DNA from: Acidithiobacillus sp.
GTDB lineage: Bacteria > Pseudomonadota > Gammaproteobacteria > Acidithiobacillales > Acidithiobacillaceae
DNA length: 51,623 nt
Reading direction: 5' to 3'
Assembly: GCF_023256195.1 (NCBI RefSeq)
Contig: NZ_JAGDWX010000033.1
Coordinates: 26,184 to 77,806, forward strand
Below the pieces are notes generated by a model. The model worked only from the letters and a program-made list of their open reading frames with translations. It ran no database searches and was not told the origin of the DNA. The position numbers were made by a program, and so were the translations under genes. Below, in pieces: positions 1 through 8,388 of this stretch; the first letter of the stretch is position 1; each line of letters begins with the position of its first letter.

Positions 1-2
1 CT

Positions 3-647
3 GCCGCCATTCCGGCGGTGGCGCAGGCCGCCCGGAGCGCGGATCCTTCCCAGGGTACTACTGGGGCGCCGGCGTCGCAGTTGGGCCTGGCGCTGGAGAT
101 GCTGGCCAGCCAGGCCTACCACTGGGCGCGGCACCCCTTGACGGCGCTGGAAGCCAGCGGTGATGCCGCCGTTGGGCGTCAGGGCGTGGCCAATCTCGCG
201 GCAGACATCGCCGAGGCGGCGGACGCTGGTGGTTCCTCGGACGGCGACGGCAGCTGGCTGTCGCCGCGGTCACTGGTGCGCTCGGCGTTGAAATTCATCG
301 GCGCCCCGTATCGCTGGGGCGGGATGAGCCCAGCATCTGGCTTCGATTGCAGCGGTTTCGTCAAGTACGTCCTGGCCAAGTTCGACATCGAGGTGCCTCG
401 GACCTCCTACGCTCAGGCAGCGGTCCTGCCGCGCATTCCTCGCAGCGACCTGAAGCCCGGCGATCTGGTTTTCTTCAATACCATGCATCGGGCCTATTCC
501 CACGTGGGGATCTATATTGGGCACGGACGCTTCGTCAGCGCGCAGACGCCCAGTTCCGGGGTGCAGGTGGCGAGTCTCGACAATCCCTATTGGGCGGCTC
601 GCTTCGATGGCGCTCGGCGGATACCGGGATCGGCCCACCCCAGCTGA
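3..647 (+). CDS. NlpC/P60 (C40) cell-wall peptidase, 5' truncated by window edge
   Basis: The frame is open from base 3, so the true start lies outside the window. The first visible residues, AAIPAVAQAA, look like the end of a signal peptide (AVA|QA), which suggests export to the periplasm. Counting from an internal GTG at 18, residues about 84-203 form an NlpC/P60 domain. It has the catalytic Cys111 in DCSG and His162 in SHVGIYIG, plus the family's GAPYRWGG and LKPGDLVFF motifs. Such enzymes cleave peptide stems of peptidoglycan (typically D-Glu-mDAP bonds). About 80 low-complexity residues lie between the signal region and the domain. The gene is convergent with ccsB, and a bidirectional-looking hairpin separates them. 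The fold assignment is firm; the exact substrate is inferred from the family. Confidence 0.85.
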   Translation, partial: AAIPAVAQAARSADPSQGTTGAPASQLGLALEMLASQAYHWARHPLTALEASGDAAVGRQGVANLAADIAEAADAGGSSDGDGSWLSPRSLVRSALKFIGAPYRWGGMSPASGFDCSGFVKYVLAKFDIEVPRTSYAQAAVLPRIPRSDLKPGDLVFFNTMHRAYSHVGIYIGHGRFVSAQTPSSGVQVASLDNPYWAARFDGARRIPGSAHPS

Positions 648-689
648 GCGCGGAGACCGGCGCGGCTTGCCGCATCGGCGTGACAGAAA

Positions 690-729
690 AGGCCGCGATG
701 CTTACCAAGGCGTCGCGGCCTGATCTTTT
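690..729. terminator. Hairpin terminator between convergent genes
   Basis: AGGCCGCGA (690-698) and TCGCGGCCT (713-721) form a perfect 9-bp inverted repeat. A short T run follows on the plus strand (ATCTTTTG) and an A run precedes it (AAAA, 687-690), so it could stop transcription from both sides. It lies between the stop of the NlpC gene (647) and the stop of ccsB (745). Confidence 0.7.
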
Positions 730-744
730 GTGGCGCCCGAGATC

Positions 745-1911
745 CTAGAGCTTGCCGTAGGAGTGCAGCCCGCCAAGGAAGAGGTCGACACCGATGAAGC
801 AGAAGGTCACGACGATGAGGCTGGTGAAGGCCCACCAGGCCATGGGGCGGCCATGCCAGTTCTTCTGGCTGCGCGCGTGCAGGAATCCGGCGTAGTTGAG
901 CCAGACGATGAGCGCCCAGGTCTCCTTCGGGTCCCAGGACCAGAAGCCGCCCCAGGCACGTGCCGCCCATACGGCCCCGAGAATCGTGCCGACCGTGAAG
1001 AACAGAAAGCCGAAGCTGATGGTTCCGGTAAAGGTGCGTTCCAGGAGGTTCAGGCTGGGCAAGCGTCGGGCAAGTACGCTGTCCCGGGCTTCGCCCTTCT
1101 CCTTGAGCAGCCAGGCCAGAGCCGCCATGGCGGAAATGTAGAAATTCGCATAGGCCACGAACATGGAAGGAACGTGGATCTTCATCCAGAAGCTCTGCAG
1201 GGCGGGGATGAGGGGCTGGATGCGATCCAGGTGATAGGCCGCACCCACCCAAAGCAGGAAGACGTCGGCCACCAGGACCAGGGGCAGAACGAAGGCGCCG
1301 AGCCCTCGGCTGTCGGTATCCTCTTCATGGTAGAGATAGAAAAGGATGGTCATGGCACAGAAAAGTACCATGACGTCGTAGATATTGCTGACGGGAATGT
1401 GGCCCCAGCTGGGGTGGCCCAGATAGGTTTCGCGCCAGCGGATGGCAAGGCCGGCAAAGCCCAGGGTCGATGCCATCCACGCGAAACGCTGTCCCCAGTC
1501 GCCCGCCCATTGGACACCGCGGAAGAGATAGCCGTAATACCCGGCGGCGCTCAGGGCAATGGCCGCGCTCATCCACACGAACATGGCGTTGCTCTGGAAA
1601 AAATAACGCATCAGCAGGCTATTGTGGGCGTTCAGACCGGCACCATAGAGTCCGACGCCCATGCCTGAGATGGCAAGAACCGTTAGGGTAAGGCTACGAA
1701 AGTGCGGCCATTTGAGCCCGAACCACAACAGCCCCAGGTACCACAGCGCGAGAATGATGTATTGCCAGAGCCAGAATTGCGCGCGGAAGATGCCCCAGAC
1801 GGCTAGGGCGCCGCAGGTCAGGAATGCCAGCCAGGCGAATTCCGGCCAGCGCCAACGGAAAGGTCGCGGAGCGGTCAGTGCAAGCGACGACTCCTGAGTC
1901 TGCACAGACAT
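745..1911 (-). CDS. ccsB: System II cytochrome c biogenesis protein CcsB/CcsA (ResC-type)
   Basis: This 388-residue integral membrane protein has about eight hydrophobic segments. The conserved tryptophan-rich haem-handling motif (WGGFWSWDPKETWALI) is near residue 320, and the LHSYGKL tail is typical. In cytochrome c maturation system II this subunit works with ResB/Ccs1 to carry haem across the inner membrane and attach it to CxxCH motifs of apocytochromes. No ResB gene is next to it on the visible side; the upstream minus-strand gene is an unrelated small ORF, so the partner must be elsewhere. AAGGAGG sits 7 bases before the ATG. Family assignment is firm; naming varies between ccsA and ccsB. 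Confidence 0.92.
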   Translation of the reverse strand: MSVQTQESSLALTAPRPFRWRWPEFAWLAFLTCGALAVWGIFRAQFWLWQYIILALWYLGLLWFGLKWPHFRSLTLTVLAISGMGVGLYGAGLNAHNSLLMRYFFQSNAMFVWMSAAIALSAAGYYGYLFRGVQWAGDWGQRFAWMASTLGFAGLAIRWRETYLGHPSWGHIPVSNIYDVMVLFCAMTILFYLYHEEDTDSRGLGAFVLPLVLVADVFLLWVGAAYHLDRIQPLIPALQSFWMKIHVPSMFVAYANFYISAMAALAWLLKEKGEARDSVLARRLPSLNLLERTFTGTISFGFLFFTVGTILGAVWAARAWGGFWSWDPKETWALIVWLNYAGFLHARSQKNWHGRPMAWWAFTSLIVVTFCFIGVDLFLGGLHSYGKL

Positions 1912-2026
1912 GCAGTGTCCTCCTTGTTTTGCGGAAAAGCCTTGTCGCTACCGATGTTCAAGTGCGTACCTTACTGTAGCAACATTTGCGCCGCCCCGCT
2001 GTGGCGACCTCGGCGCAGGGCGATCT

Positions 2027-2419
2027 CTATTCCTGTCCCGAATGGGGCAGAGGGGGCGGGGCTACTGGTCCGTTTTCGTCCTTCGAGTCCTTAGGGGCGC
2101 CGCCCGGGCTGCCGCTGTTGTCCAGTCGCGCCAGAAGTCGCAGTCCGCCCAGAAGACCCTCGATGCGTTCGGCCAGGCTGTCTTGCAGTGGCTCCACCAG
2201 CGACCACTGGCGCACCAGGGCCTGGGGCGATGCTTTGGCTCGGATCGGCTCGGGCGGGGTGTCGAGCCAGACGATGAGATCGGGCCACTGCGGTGGGGCC
2301 TCGGCGCCGGCCGCGACGATCCAGCCCGCGCCCCGTTGCGCGCAGAGCTCAAGGGCCAGGCGGCAGAGCTCTGGATTCTGAGGGCTCAGAAACTGTATGT
2401 GGGCAGGGCGTTTGTACAT
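2027..2419 (-). CDS. Small hypothetical protein, possible degenerate LMW-phosphatase/ArsC-like fold
   Basis: This 130-residue ORF starts at the ATG at 2419 with a distant GGAG upstream. It is divergent from the helicase gene. The N-terminal half (IQFLSPQNPELCRLALELCA, then PDLIVWLDTPPEP) resembles the strand-loop-helix and later strand of low-molecular-weight phosphatase/ArsC proteins. The catalytic CX5R loop is not preserved, so the resemblance is structural speculation. The last 30 residues are Pro/Gly/Asp-rich and probably disordered. I do not recognise a characterised family. Coding is supported by clean start spacing and sensible protein composition; function is unknown. Confidence 0.5.
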   Translation of the reverse strand: MYKRPAHIQFLSPQNPELCRLALELCAQRGAGWIVAAGAEAPPQWPDLIVWLDTPPEPIRAKASPQALVRQWSLVEPLQDSLAERIEGLLGGLRLLARLDNSGSPGGAPKDSKDENGPVAPPPLPHSGQE

Positions 2420-2436
2420 GAGGCGGTCTTTTCTCC

Positions 2437-2451
2437 ATTTTGTGACAAAAT
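2437..2451. promoter_or_regulatory. 15-bp AT-rich palindrome in divergent intergenic region
   Basis: ATTTTGT-G-ACAAAAT is a perfect 7+1+7 inverted repeat. It lies in the 35-base gap between the divergent starts of the small ORF (2419) and the helicase gene (2455). Its symmetry and position suit an operator that could serve both genes. It does not match the LexA box. The regulator is unknown. Confidence 0.4.
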
Positions 2452-2454
2452 AGC

Positions 2455-4431
2455 GTGGCGCAGGCCAGAGGGAAAAGGGATGGAAAGGCGTTGAGGCAGG
2501 AGGGAGCGTGGCACGCCGCGCTGGGTACGGATAGTCCTCTGGCCCGTATCCTGCCACATTTTCGCGTACGTCGGCAGCAGCAGGACATGGCGGAACGGGT
2601 GGCCGGCTGGCTCCAGAGTGGCGGTGTCGGTCTCGTCGAGGCGGGTACCGGCACGGGCAAGAGTTTCGCCTATCTGCTCCCGGCCCTTCTGTGCGAGCGC
2701 AAGGTACTGATTTCTACTGGCAGCCGGGCCCTGCAGGATCAGATACTCGACAAGGACATCCCCGTACTGGCCAAGGCTTGGTCCAGCCAGCGCCGCGTGG
2801 TGCGCCTCAAAGGCCGCAGCAATTATCTCTGTCCCTTTCGCCTGCAGCGCGCCCTGGCGGAGGGGGCGGCGCCGCGCCTTGCCCGGGATCTGCTGATCGT
2901 CGCCGATTGGGCCAGCCGCACCGGTGAGGGGGATATCGCCGAACTGGGCGCCCTGCCGGAATCCTCCCCCGTCTGGCCGCTGGTGACATCTACCCGCGAC
3001 AACTGCCTCGGCAGCGATTGTCCGGAGTATGGCCACTGCCCAGTGGTGGCCGCCCGCAAGCGTGCTCAGGAGGCCGACGTGGTGGTGGTGAACCATCACC
3101 TCTTGCTGGCAGATCTGGCTCTGCGCGTGGATTCCCGTGGCGACCTCCTGCCGCGCGTCGACGCCATCATCATCGACGAGGCACATCAGCTGGCGGATCT
3201 GGCAGGGCAGTACTTTGGCCAGCACCTCAGCAGTCATCAGTTGCTGGAGTGGAGTCGCGATAGTCGGCAGGCGCTGTTCGCGGCTGCCCGGGACGACGCC
3301 GAGCTCGGCGTGGTCACGCTTTTGGAGCAGAGCATCGAGGCTTGGCTGGCTCTGGGGCAGCGGGTACACGGCGGCGAGAGTCGCTGGGAGTGGCCTTCGG
3401 GTGTGCCACAGGAGCTCGTTGCCGGTCTGCAGGGGGTGGCTGCCGAGGTCGCGCGGCTGGACGCCACGCTGCGGCCCTTGCGTGAGGTGAGCAAAGAGCT
3501 GGAGCAGTGTGCCGGGCGCGGTCAGCACCTGGCGGCAATGCTGGCGTTTTTTCTGGATTCGGCGCAGGAGCCGGCGGCCGTGCGCTGGCTGGAGCGCCGA
3601 GGTCGCGGTCTCCTGCTGCACGCCAGCCCCATCGAGCTCGGCCCGCTCCTGCGCGCGGAGCTTTTCGAGCGCAGCGCGACCACCATTCTGGTCAGCGCCA
3701 CGCTGCGGGTAGGAGAGGATTTTCGGGCCGTGGAAGCGCGTCTGGGTCTGGCGGAGGTGGAGCCTGGCCCGCAGCATTTCGTGGCCGACTCACCGTTCGA
3801 CTATGCCCGCCAGGCTCTGCTCTACCTGCCCCCGCAGATGCCGGAACCGGCCAGCCCGCAGTTTACGGCGGCCTGTATCGAGGCCGCCATTCCCGTTATC
3901 GAGGCCAGCGGTGGCCGCTGCTTCTTTCTCTTTACCAGCCATCGCGCCCTGCAGGAGGCGGCGGCACAGTTGCCCCGCCGTCTGGCCTTTCCCATACTGG
4001 TACAGGGAAGCATGCCACGGGCGCGTCTGTTGGATGCTTTTCGGCGGGCCGGCAATGCGGTGCTTCTGGGAGCTGCCAGTTTTTGGGAGGGAGTGGACGT
4101 GCAGGGGGAAACGCTGTCTTGTGTCATCATCGACAAGCTGCCCTTTGCCAATCCCAGTGACCCCGTCCTGCGGGCGCGCCACCGCCATTGTGCAGCCATG
4201 GGTGGCGACCCCTTCCGCGATCTGCAACTGCCTCAGGCGGTCATCGCCCTGCGCCAGGGTGTCGGTCGCCTCATCCGCTCCGAGAGCGATCGGGGGGTGT
4301 TGACCATCTGCGATCCGCGCCTGCTGAGCAAGGGCTACGGTCGGATCTTCCTGCGCAGCCTGCCGCCGCTGCCGCTGGTGCAGGACATCGCGGCGGTGCG
4401 GGAATTCTGGCACAACGGAGACGGGCAATGA
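2455..4431 (+). CDS. yoaA: DinG/YoaA-family Fe-S DNA helicase
   Basis: This is a superfamily 2, XPD-like 5'-3' helicase of 658 residues. Visible motifs are Walker A in VEAGTGTGKS, four Fe-S cluster cysteines (NYLCPF, then DNCLGSDCPEYGHCPV), DEAH box IIDEAHQL, and motif VI QGVGRLIRS near the C-terminus. The family unwinds damaged or stalled replication structures and R-loops. Its stop overlaps tsaB by four bases (ATGA), the same neighbour order as E. coli yoaA-yeaZ, which favours YoaA over DinG. The GTG at 2455 lacks a good ribosome site and abuts the palindrome, so the true start may be the in-frame TTG near 2491. Confidence 0.88.
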   Translation: MAQARGKRDGKALRQEGAWHAALGTDSPLARILPHFRVRRQQQDMAERVAGWLQSGGVGLVEAGTGTGKSFAYLLPALLCERKVLISTGSRALQDQILDKDIPVLAKAWSSQRRVVRLKGRSNYLCPFRLQRALAEGAAPRLARDLLIVADWASRTGEGDIAELGALPESSPVWPLVTSTRDNCLGSDCPEYGHCPVVAARKRAQEADVVVVNHHLLLADLALRVDSRGDLLPRVDAIIIDEAHQLADLAGQYFGQHLSSHQLLEWSRDSRQALFAAARDDAELGVVTLLEQSIEAWLALGQRVHGGESRWEWPSGVPQELVAGLQGVAAEVARLDATLRPLREVSKELEQCAGRGQHLAAMLAFFLDSAQEPAAVRWLERRGRGLLLHASPIELGPLLRAELFERSATTILVSATLRVGEDFRAVEARLGLAEVEPGPQHFVADSPFDYARQALLYLPPQMPEPASPQFTAACIEAAIPVIEASGGRCFFLFTSHRALQEAAAQLPRRLAFPILVQGSMPRARLLDAFRRAGNAVLLGAASFWEGVDVQGETLSCVIIDKLPFANPSDPVLRARHRHCAAMGGDPFRDLQLPQAVIALRQGVGRLIRSESDRGVLTICDPRLLSKGYGRIFLRSLPPLPLVQDIAAVREFWHNGDGQ

Positions 4432-5105
4432 ACTGGTTGGCCCTGGAGACGGCAACGGAATACTGTTCGGTAGCGGTGGCGGTGGGCGATGCGGTCTACT
4501 CGCGGGGAACCCTCGCCGCTCACCGCCACAGCGATCTGCTGCTGCCCATGATCGACGCCGTGCTGGCGGAGGCAGGGATAGGGGCCGGCGCGCTCGATGC
4601 CATTGCCTGCGGTGTGGGGCCCGGCGGCTTCACGGCGGTGCGCATCGGGGTGAGTACCGCTCAGGCGCTGGCCCAGGCCTTGGACCTGCCCGTCTATGCC
4701 GTATCCAGCCTGCAGGCCCTGGCGGCAGCCTCTCTCGATCGCGGGGTGCTGGCTGCCTTCGATGCCCGCAAAGGCGAGGTGTATGCCGGGGTTTTCCTGC
4801 GCGACGACACCGGCTGGCCGCAACTGCAGGGCGCCGAGCGGGTCTGCCCGCCCGAGGCTCTGCACTGGCCGCCGTCGCAGCCCGCAGGCCACACCTGGCG
4901 CGGCATGGGCAGTGGCTGGCAAGTCTATGGGGATGTCTGGCAAGGTCCTCATCTGGTGGCGGTGGACGCCGACCGCTATCCCCAGGCTCGGGAGGTCCTG
5001 AGCCTGGCACGCGGGCGCGCTGAGCAGGGAGACGGTGGTCTTGCCCCCTGGGAACTGGAGCCGCACTACATTCGTCCGTCGCAGGCCGAGCTGGGCGGTC
5101 GCTAG
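4428..5105 (+). CDS. tsaB: tRNA t6A modification protein TsaB
   Basis: This 225-residue ASKHA-fold protein has the family motifs LALETATEYCSVAVA at the N-terminus and GVGPGGFTAVRIGVSTAQALA at about residues 63-83. TsaB is the scaffold partner of TsaD and TsaE in making N6-threonylcarbamoyladenosine at position 37 of ANN-decoding tRNAs. It lacks its own kinase-type catalysis but is essential for the complex. Its start overlaps the helicase stop (ATGA), and rimI begins 3 bases after its stop, so the three are very probably co-translated. Confidence 0.93.
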   Translation: MNWLALETATEYCSVAVAVGDAVYSRGTLAAHRHSDLLLPMIDAVLAEAGIGAGALDAIACGVGPGGFTAVRIGVSTAQALAQALDLPVYAVSSLQALAAASLDRGVLAAFDARKGEVYAGVFLRDDTGWPQLQGAERVCPPEALHWPPSQPAGHTWRGMGSGWQVYGDVWQGPHLVAVDADRYPQAREVLSLARGRAEQGDGGLAPWELEPHYIRPSQAELGGR

Positions 5106-5107
5106 CC

Positions 5108-5632
5108 ATGCGTCTGCGGCCCATGGAAGCAGAGGATCTCGATGCCGTCGCGGCGCTGGAAGCGGCGATTTCGCCAGGGCCGTGGACGCGGGGCATCTTT
5201 CGCGACTGCCTCATGGCAGGCTACGACGCCTGGGTGGGGCTGGACGGGGAAGCGCATCTGTTGGCTTTCGGTATTCTGTCCACCGGTGCGGCGGAGGCGC
5301 ACATCCTCAATCTGGGTGTCGATCCCGGTGCGCGTCGGCGCGGCTACGGTCGCTGCATGCTGCGCCACCTCCTGTGTCGGGCCCGCCAATTGGGGGCGGA
5401 GCGCGCCTTTCTGGAGGTGCGCGTTTCCAATCTGCCGGCACAGAATCTCTACCGCTCCTTGGGTTTTCACGAAATCGGCGTGCGCCTGAACTACTACCGT
5501 AACCCCGAGGGACGGGAGGACGCTCTCGTACTTTCCCTGGCCCTGGATGCGCTGCAAACCACCGTCGAGGAGGGGGAGCCCGCTGCAGGTCTCGGCAGCG
5601 AGCGTAGCAGCCCGGGCGCACTGCCGCGGTGA
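5108..5632 (+). CDS. rimI: Ribosomal protein bS18 N-terminal acetyltransferase RimI
   Basis: This GNAT-fold protein has 174 residues. It has the acetyl-CoA-binding core LGVDPGARRRGYGRCML (motif A, about residues 70-86) and the C-terminal NLPAQNLYRSLGFHEIGVRLNYY segment, both characteristic of RimI. The family acetylates the N-terminal Ala of S18. The tsaB-rimI pairing is widespread in proteobacteria. It is about 25 residues longer than typical RimI because of a polar, probably disordered tail (QTTVEEGEPAAGLG onward). Confidence 0.88.
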   Translation: MRLRPMEAEDLDAVAALEAAISPGPWTRGIFRDCLMAGYDAWVGLDGEAHLLAFGILSTGAAEAHILNLGVDPGARRRGYGRCMLRHLLCRARQLGAERAFLEVRVSNLPAQNLYRSLGFHEIGVRLNYYRNPEGREDALVLSLALDALQTTVEEGEPAAGLGSERSSPGALPR

Positions 5633-5730
5633 ATGTCGCGGGTCTTTGCGGTATGCTCACGCATCCGCTGTGTTATCCCGCGCCTGTGTCCATCGAGGCG
5701 GGGATCTGAGATGTGAGGGTGTACGCGTTC

Positions 5731-7365
5731 ATGGAACAGGAAGTCCAGGAGACACTGGCGTCTCCCCGGGGAGATCTGGCGGCGGAGGTCGGTCGACGCC
5801 GGACCTTCGCCATCATCTCCCACCCCGACGCCGGCAAGACCACGCTGACAGAAAAGCTTCTGCTTTTTGGTGGTGCCATTCGTCTTGCCGGCACCGTCAA
5901 GGCGCGCAAGAGCAGCCGCCATGCCACCAGCGACTGGATGGCCATCGAGAAGAGCCGCGGTATTTCCGTCGCCAGTTCGGTGATGCAGTTCGAGTACGAT
6001 GACCACGTCATCAATCTTCTCGATACACCCGGTCACCAGGATTTCTCCGAGGATACCTATCGCGTACTGACGGCGGTAGATTCGGCGCTCATGGTCATCG
6101 ACGGTGGCAACGGCGTCGAGGCGCAGACCATCAAGCTGTTGGAAGTCTGTCGTCTGCGCGACACCCCTATCATCACCTTCATGAACAAGTTCGATCGGGA
6201 AAGCCGCGATCCTACGGAGCTCATGGACGAGGTGGAGTCGGTGCTCCGTATCGAGTGCGCGCCGGTGACCTGGCCCATCGGTATGGGCAAGCGTTTTCGC
6301 GGGGTCTATCACCTGCTGCGTGACGAGGTCCTGGTCTTCACGGCGGGGGAAGAAACCAAGGCGCAGGATCTGGAACGCATAGCGGGCCTCGACAATCCCG
6401 AGCTGGATCGGCGTTTCCCGGACGAGATGGCGGAATTGCGGGAGCAGGTGGAGCTGCTGCGGGCGGCCGCCAACCCTTTTGATCTGGAGGCCTTTCTGGC
6501 GGGCAAGCAGACGCCGGTCTTTTTTGGTTCCGCCATCAACAATTTTGGCGTGCAGGAACTCTTGGCCGCGCTCATCGACTGGGCTCCCGGTCCACGTCCC
6601 CGCCCGGCCCACGAGCGCGTGGTGGATGCCCTGGAGCCCAACTTCAGCGGTTTCGTGTTCAAGATCCAGGCCAACATGGATCCGCAGCACCGCGATCGGG
6701 TCGCCTTTCTGCGTATCTGTTCCGGCCACTTCCAGCGCGGCATGCGCATCCGTCACCTGCGCCTGGGGCGGGATATCCAGGTGCACAATCCCATCACCTT
6801 TCTGGCACAGGAGCGGGAAGTGGTGGAGGAAGCCTACGCCGGCGACATCATCGGCCTGCACAATCACGGCAGTATCCAGATCGGTGACAGTTTTTCCGTG
6901 GGAGAACCGCTGCAGTTCACGGGCATTCCCTATTTTGCCCCAGAGCTTTTCCGTAGGGTGCGCCTGCGCAATCCCTTGCGCGCCAAGCAGTTGCAGAAGG
7001 GCCTGCAGCAGCTGGCCGAGGAGGGGGCGACCCAGGTTTTCCGTCCCCTGGGCGGCGGCGATCTGGTGCTGGGCGCCGTGGGTATCCTGCAGTTCGACGT
7101 GGTGGCAGAGCGCCTGCGTACGGAATATGGGGTGGAGGCGGTCTTCGAGTCGGCACCCATCCACACGGCTCGCTGGGTCTACGGGGATGATCCCAAGCGC
7201 CTCAGCGAGTTCACCGCCAAACTGGAAGCGCATCTGGCCCTGGATGCCGGCGAACGCCTGGCCTTCCTGGCACCAAGCCGGGTGAACCTGGAGCTGACCA
7301 TGGAGCGCTGGCCCGACATCCGCTTCATGGCTACCCGGGAGCACGCGCCGCGGCAGACGTCCTAG
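5731..7365 (+). CDS. prfC: Peptide chain release factor 3
   Basis: RF3 is a translational GTPase that recycles RF1/RF2 from the ribosome after peptide release. From the ATG at 5731 it is about 544 residues. The G1 motif is HPDAGKTT, G2 is in RGISV, G3 DTPGHQDF and G4 NKFD, followed by RF3 domains II and III ending [22 protein letters not shown] prefer 5731 over the in-frame GTGs at 5713 and 5719 because it has a GAGGG stretch about 12 bases upstream and leaves a normal RF3 N-terminus. It ends 18 bases from the convergent GNAT gene. Confidence 0.95.
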   Translation: MEQEVQETLASPRGDLAAEVGRRRTFAIISHPDAGKTTLTEKLLLFGGAIRLAGTVKARKSSRHATSDWMAIEKSRGISVASSVMQFEYDDHVINLLDTPGHQDFSEDTYRVLTAVDSALMVIDGGNGVEAQTIKLLEVCRLRDTPIITFMNKFDRESRDPTELMDEVESVLRIECAPVTWPIGMGKRFRGVYHLLRDEVLVFTAGEETKAQDLERIAGLDNPELDRRFPDEMAELREQVELLRAAANPFDLEAFLAGKQTPVFFGSAINNFGVQELLAALIDWAPGPRPRPAHERVVDALEPNFSGFVFKIQANMDPQHRDRVAFLRICSGHFQRGMRIRHLRLGRDIQVHNPITFLAQEREVVEEAYAGDIIGLHNHGSIQIGDSFSVGEPLQFTGIPYFAPELFRRVRLRNPLRAKQLQKGLQQLAEEGATQVFRPLGGGDLVLGAVGILQFDVVAERLRTEYGVEAVFESAPIHTARWVYGDDPKRLSEFTAKLEAHLALDAGERLAFLAPSRVNLELTMERWPDIRFMATREHAPRQTS

Positions 7366-7382
7366 GATCCCGTCCGCTGGAC

Positions 7383-7913
7383 TTACCGTGCTGCTGGCAC
7401 CCGCAAACTGCGGCTGAAACGTCTGGCTTCCAGGCGTCGCCCGTCTTTGTACAGGACCTGGGGGCAGGGGCCTTCGGCGATGAAACCCAGCTTATCCAGC
7501 ACACGCTCGGAAGCCGTATTGCCGGCGTAGACCAGCGTCTCCAGGCAGTCGAAGCGCGCTTCTGCACGCAGGTGCTCCACGAAGGCGCGGCCCGCTGCGG
7601 TGGCAAGGCCGAGTCCCCAGAAGGCCTCACCGATCCAGTAGCCGATGTGGCCGCGTGGAGCGTCCCCGGTGGCGCGCACGCCGATATTGCCGATGGCTGC
7701 GCCGCCAAAAACGACGGCCAGTTGCAGCGCGCTTTCACTATCCTGCGCGTGGGCGATCCAGGCATCGGCAGCAGCCAGGGTGTAGGGTTTGGGAAAGTCC
7801 TCGGCAAGCCACCGCCAGATTCTGGGGTTGTTGGCCTGGGCGCAGAGGGAATAGCGATCCGAAGGTTGCCAGGTGCGCAGTTCACAGCGTGGATTTTCCG
7901 TTGCCAGATGCAT
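7383..7913 (-). CDS. GNAT-family N-acetyltransferase (RimJ/RimL-like)
   Basis: This 176-residue protein reads from the ATG at 7913 (MHLATENPRC). It has a GNAT architecture: substrate part LRTWQPSDRYSL, central IGNIGVRATG strand, and GYWIGEAFWGLGLATAAGRAFVEHL at about residues 97-122, which is the acetyl-CoA site of the RimJ/RimL group. The NTASERVLDKLGFIAEG C-terminal signature follows. The frame stays open far upstream to 8156, but that part (Gly/Arg/Cys-rich) is not GNAT-like and is left out. The substrate could be a ribosomal protein or a small amine and cannot be told from sequence. Confidence 0.8.
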   Translation of the reverse strand: MHLATENPRCELRTWQPSDRYSLCAQANNPRIWRWLAEDFPKPYTLAAADAWIAHAQDSESALQLAVVFGGAAIGNIGVRATGDAPRGHIGYWIGEAFWGLGLATAAGRAFVEHLRAEARFDCLETLVYAGNTASERVLDKLGFIAEGPCPQVLYKDGRRLEARRFSRSLRVPAAR

Positions 7914-8388
7914 GGACGATACCCCGGAGTTTTCCGATGTTCTGGCCACAAGGCTCCCCAACCGCGGAGCCCGACACACCGCCCTTCGGGCTCCGCCGCA
8001 CGCTACGGGAGTCTGGGTTTTTACGGCAACTCCCGCGCCCTTGCCGATACAAGACGCACCCCAGATAGTATCGCCGTGACCGCAGCTCCTGCCAAGCTGC
8101 TGTGGTACCGCCGTGGCTGACCACATCCCCCGGCCTCTGCCTCCCAGCGCTACCACCCGGTCGCCTTTTGCCCAGATTCTTCTGAGCTTGCTGCGCTATC
8201 CGTCGTCCATGGCGGTGCTCGGTAACCGGCCCCGCACGCATGGGAGGGTGCAGGTCCGGTGGCAGCGCCCCATGCCCAGTACATCTGCCCCATCGCTGTC
8301 GGGGTGACAGCGGGGTCGGCACTTTGTACCATGCCTTGCACTGCCACGATGGCGGACAAACGGAAGGCCCGCAGGGCTAAGGAACTCG
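7914..8388. other. 475-base gap without a credible gene; several stable inverted repeats
   Basis: No frame here has a protein-like translation with a ribosome site. Three perfect inverted repeats are visible: CGGAGCCCGA/TCGGGCTCCG (7965-7974 and 7986-7995), GGGAGT/ACTCCC (8007-8012 and 8029-8034) and CGCTGTC/GACAGCG (8294-8300 and 8306-8312). None has a terminator-like T run directly after it, although GGGTTTTT lies in the second loop. The region separates the divergent GNAT and FIST genes and may hold leaders, an RNA gene or decayed sequence. I cannot match it to a known RNA family. Confidence 0.4.

Noticed and set aside
1910-2494. Plus-strand ORF of 194 residues overlapping the ccsB upstream region
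   Set aside because: It is Arg/Gly-rich with no ribosome site and is antisense to the better-supported 130-residue minus-strand gene.
7882-8322. Minus-strand ORF of 146 residues over the 475-base gap
   Set aside because: Composition is Arg/Gly/Pro-rich in the way of shadow frames; no start signal or homology.
7914-8388. Possible tmRNA, 4.5S RNA or RNase P RNA
   Set aside because: None of the conserved cores of these RNAs is visible on either strand.
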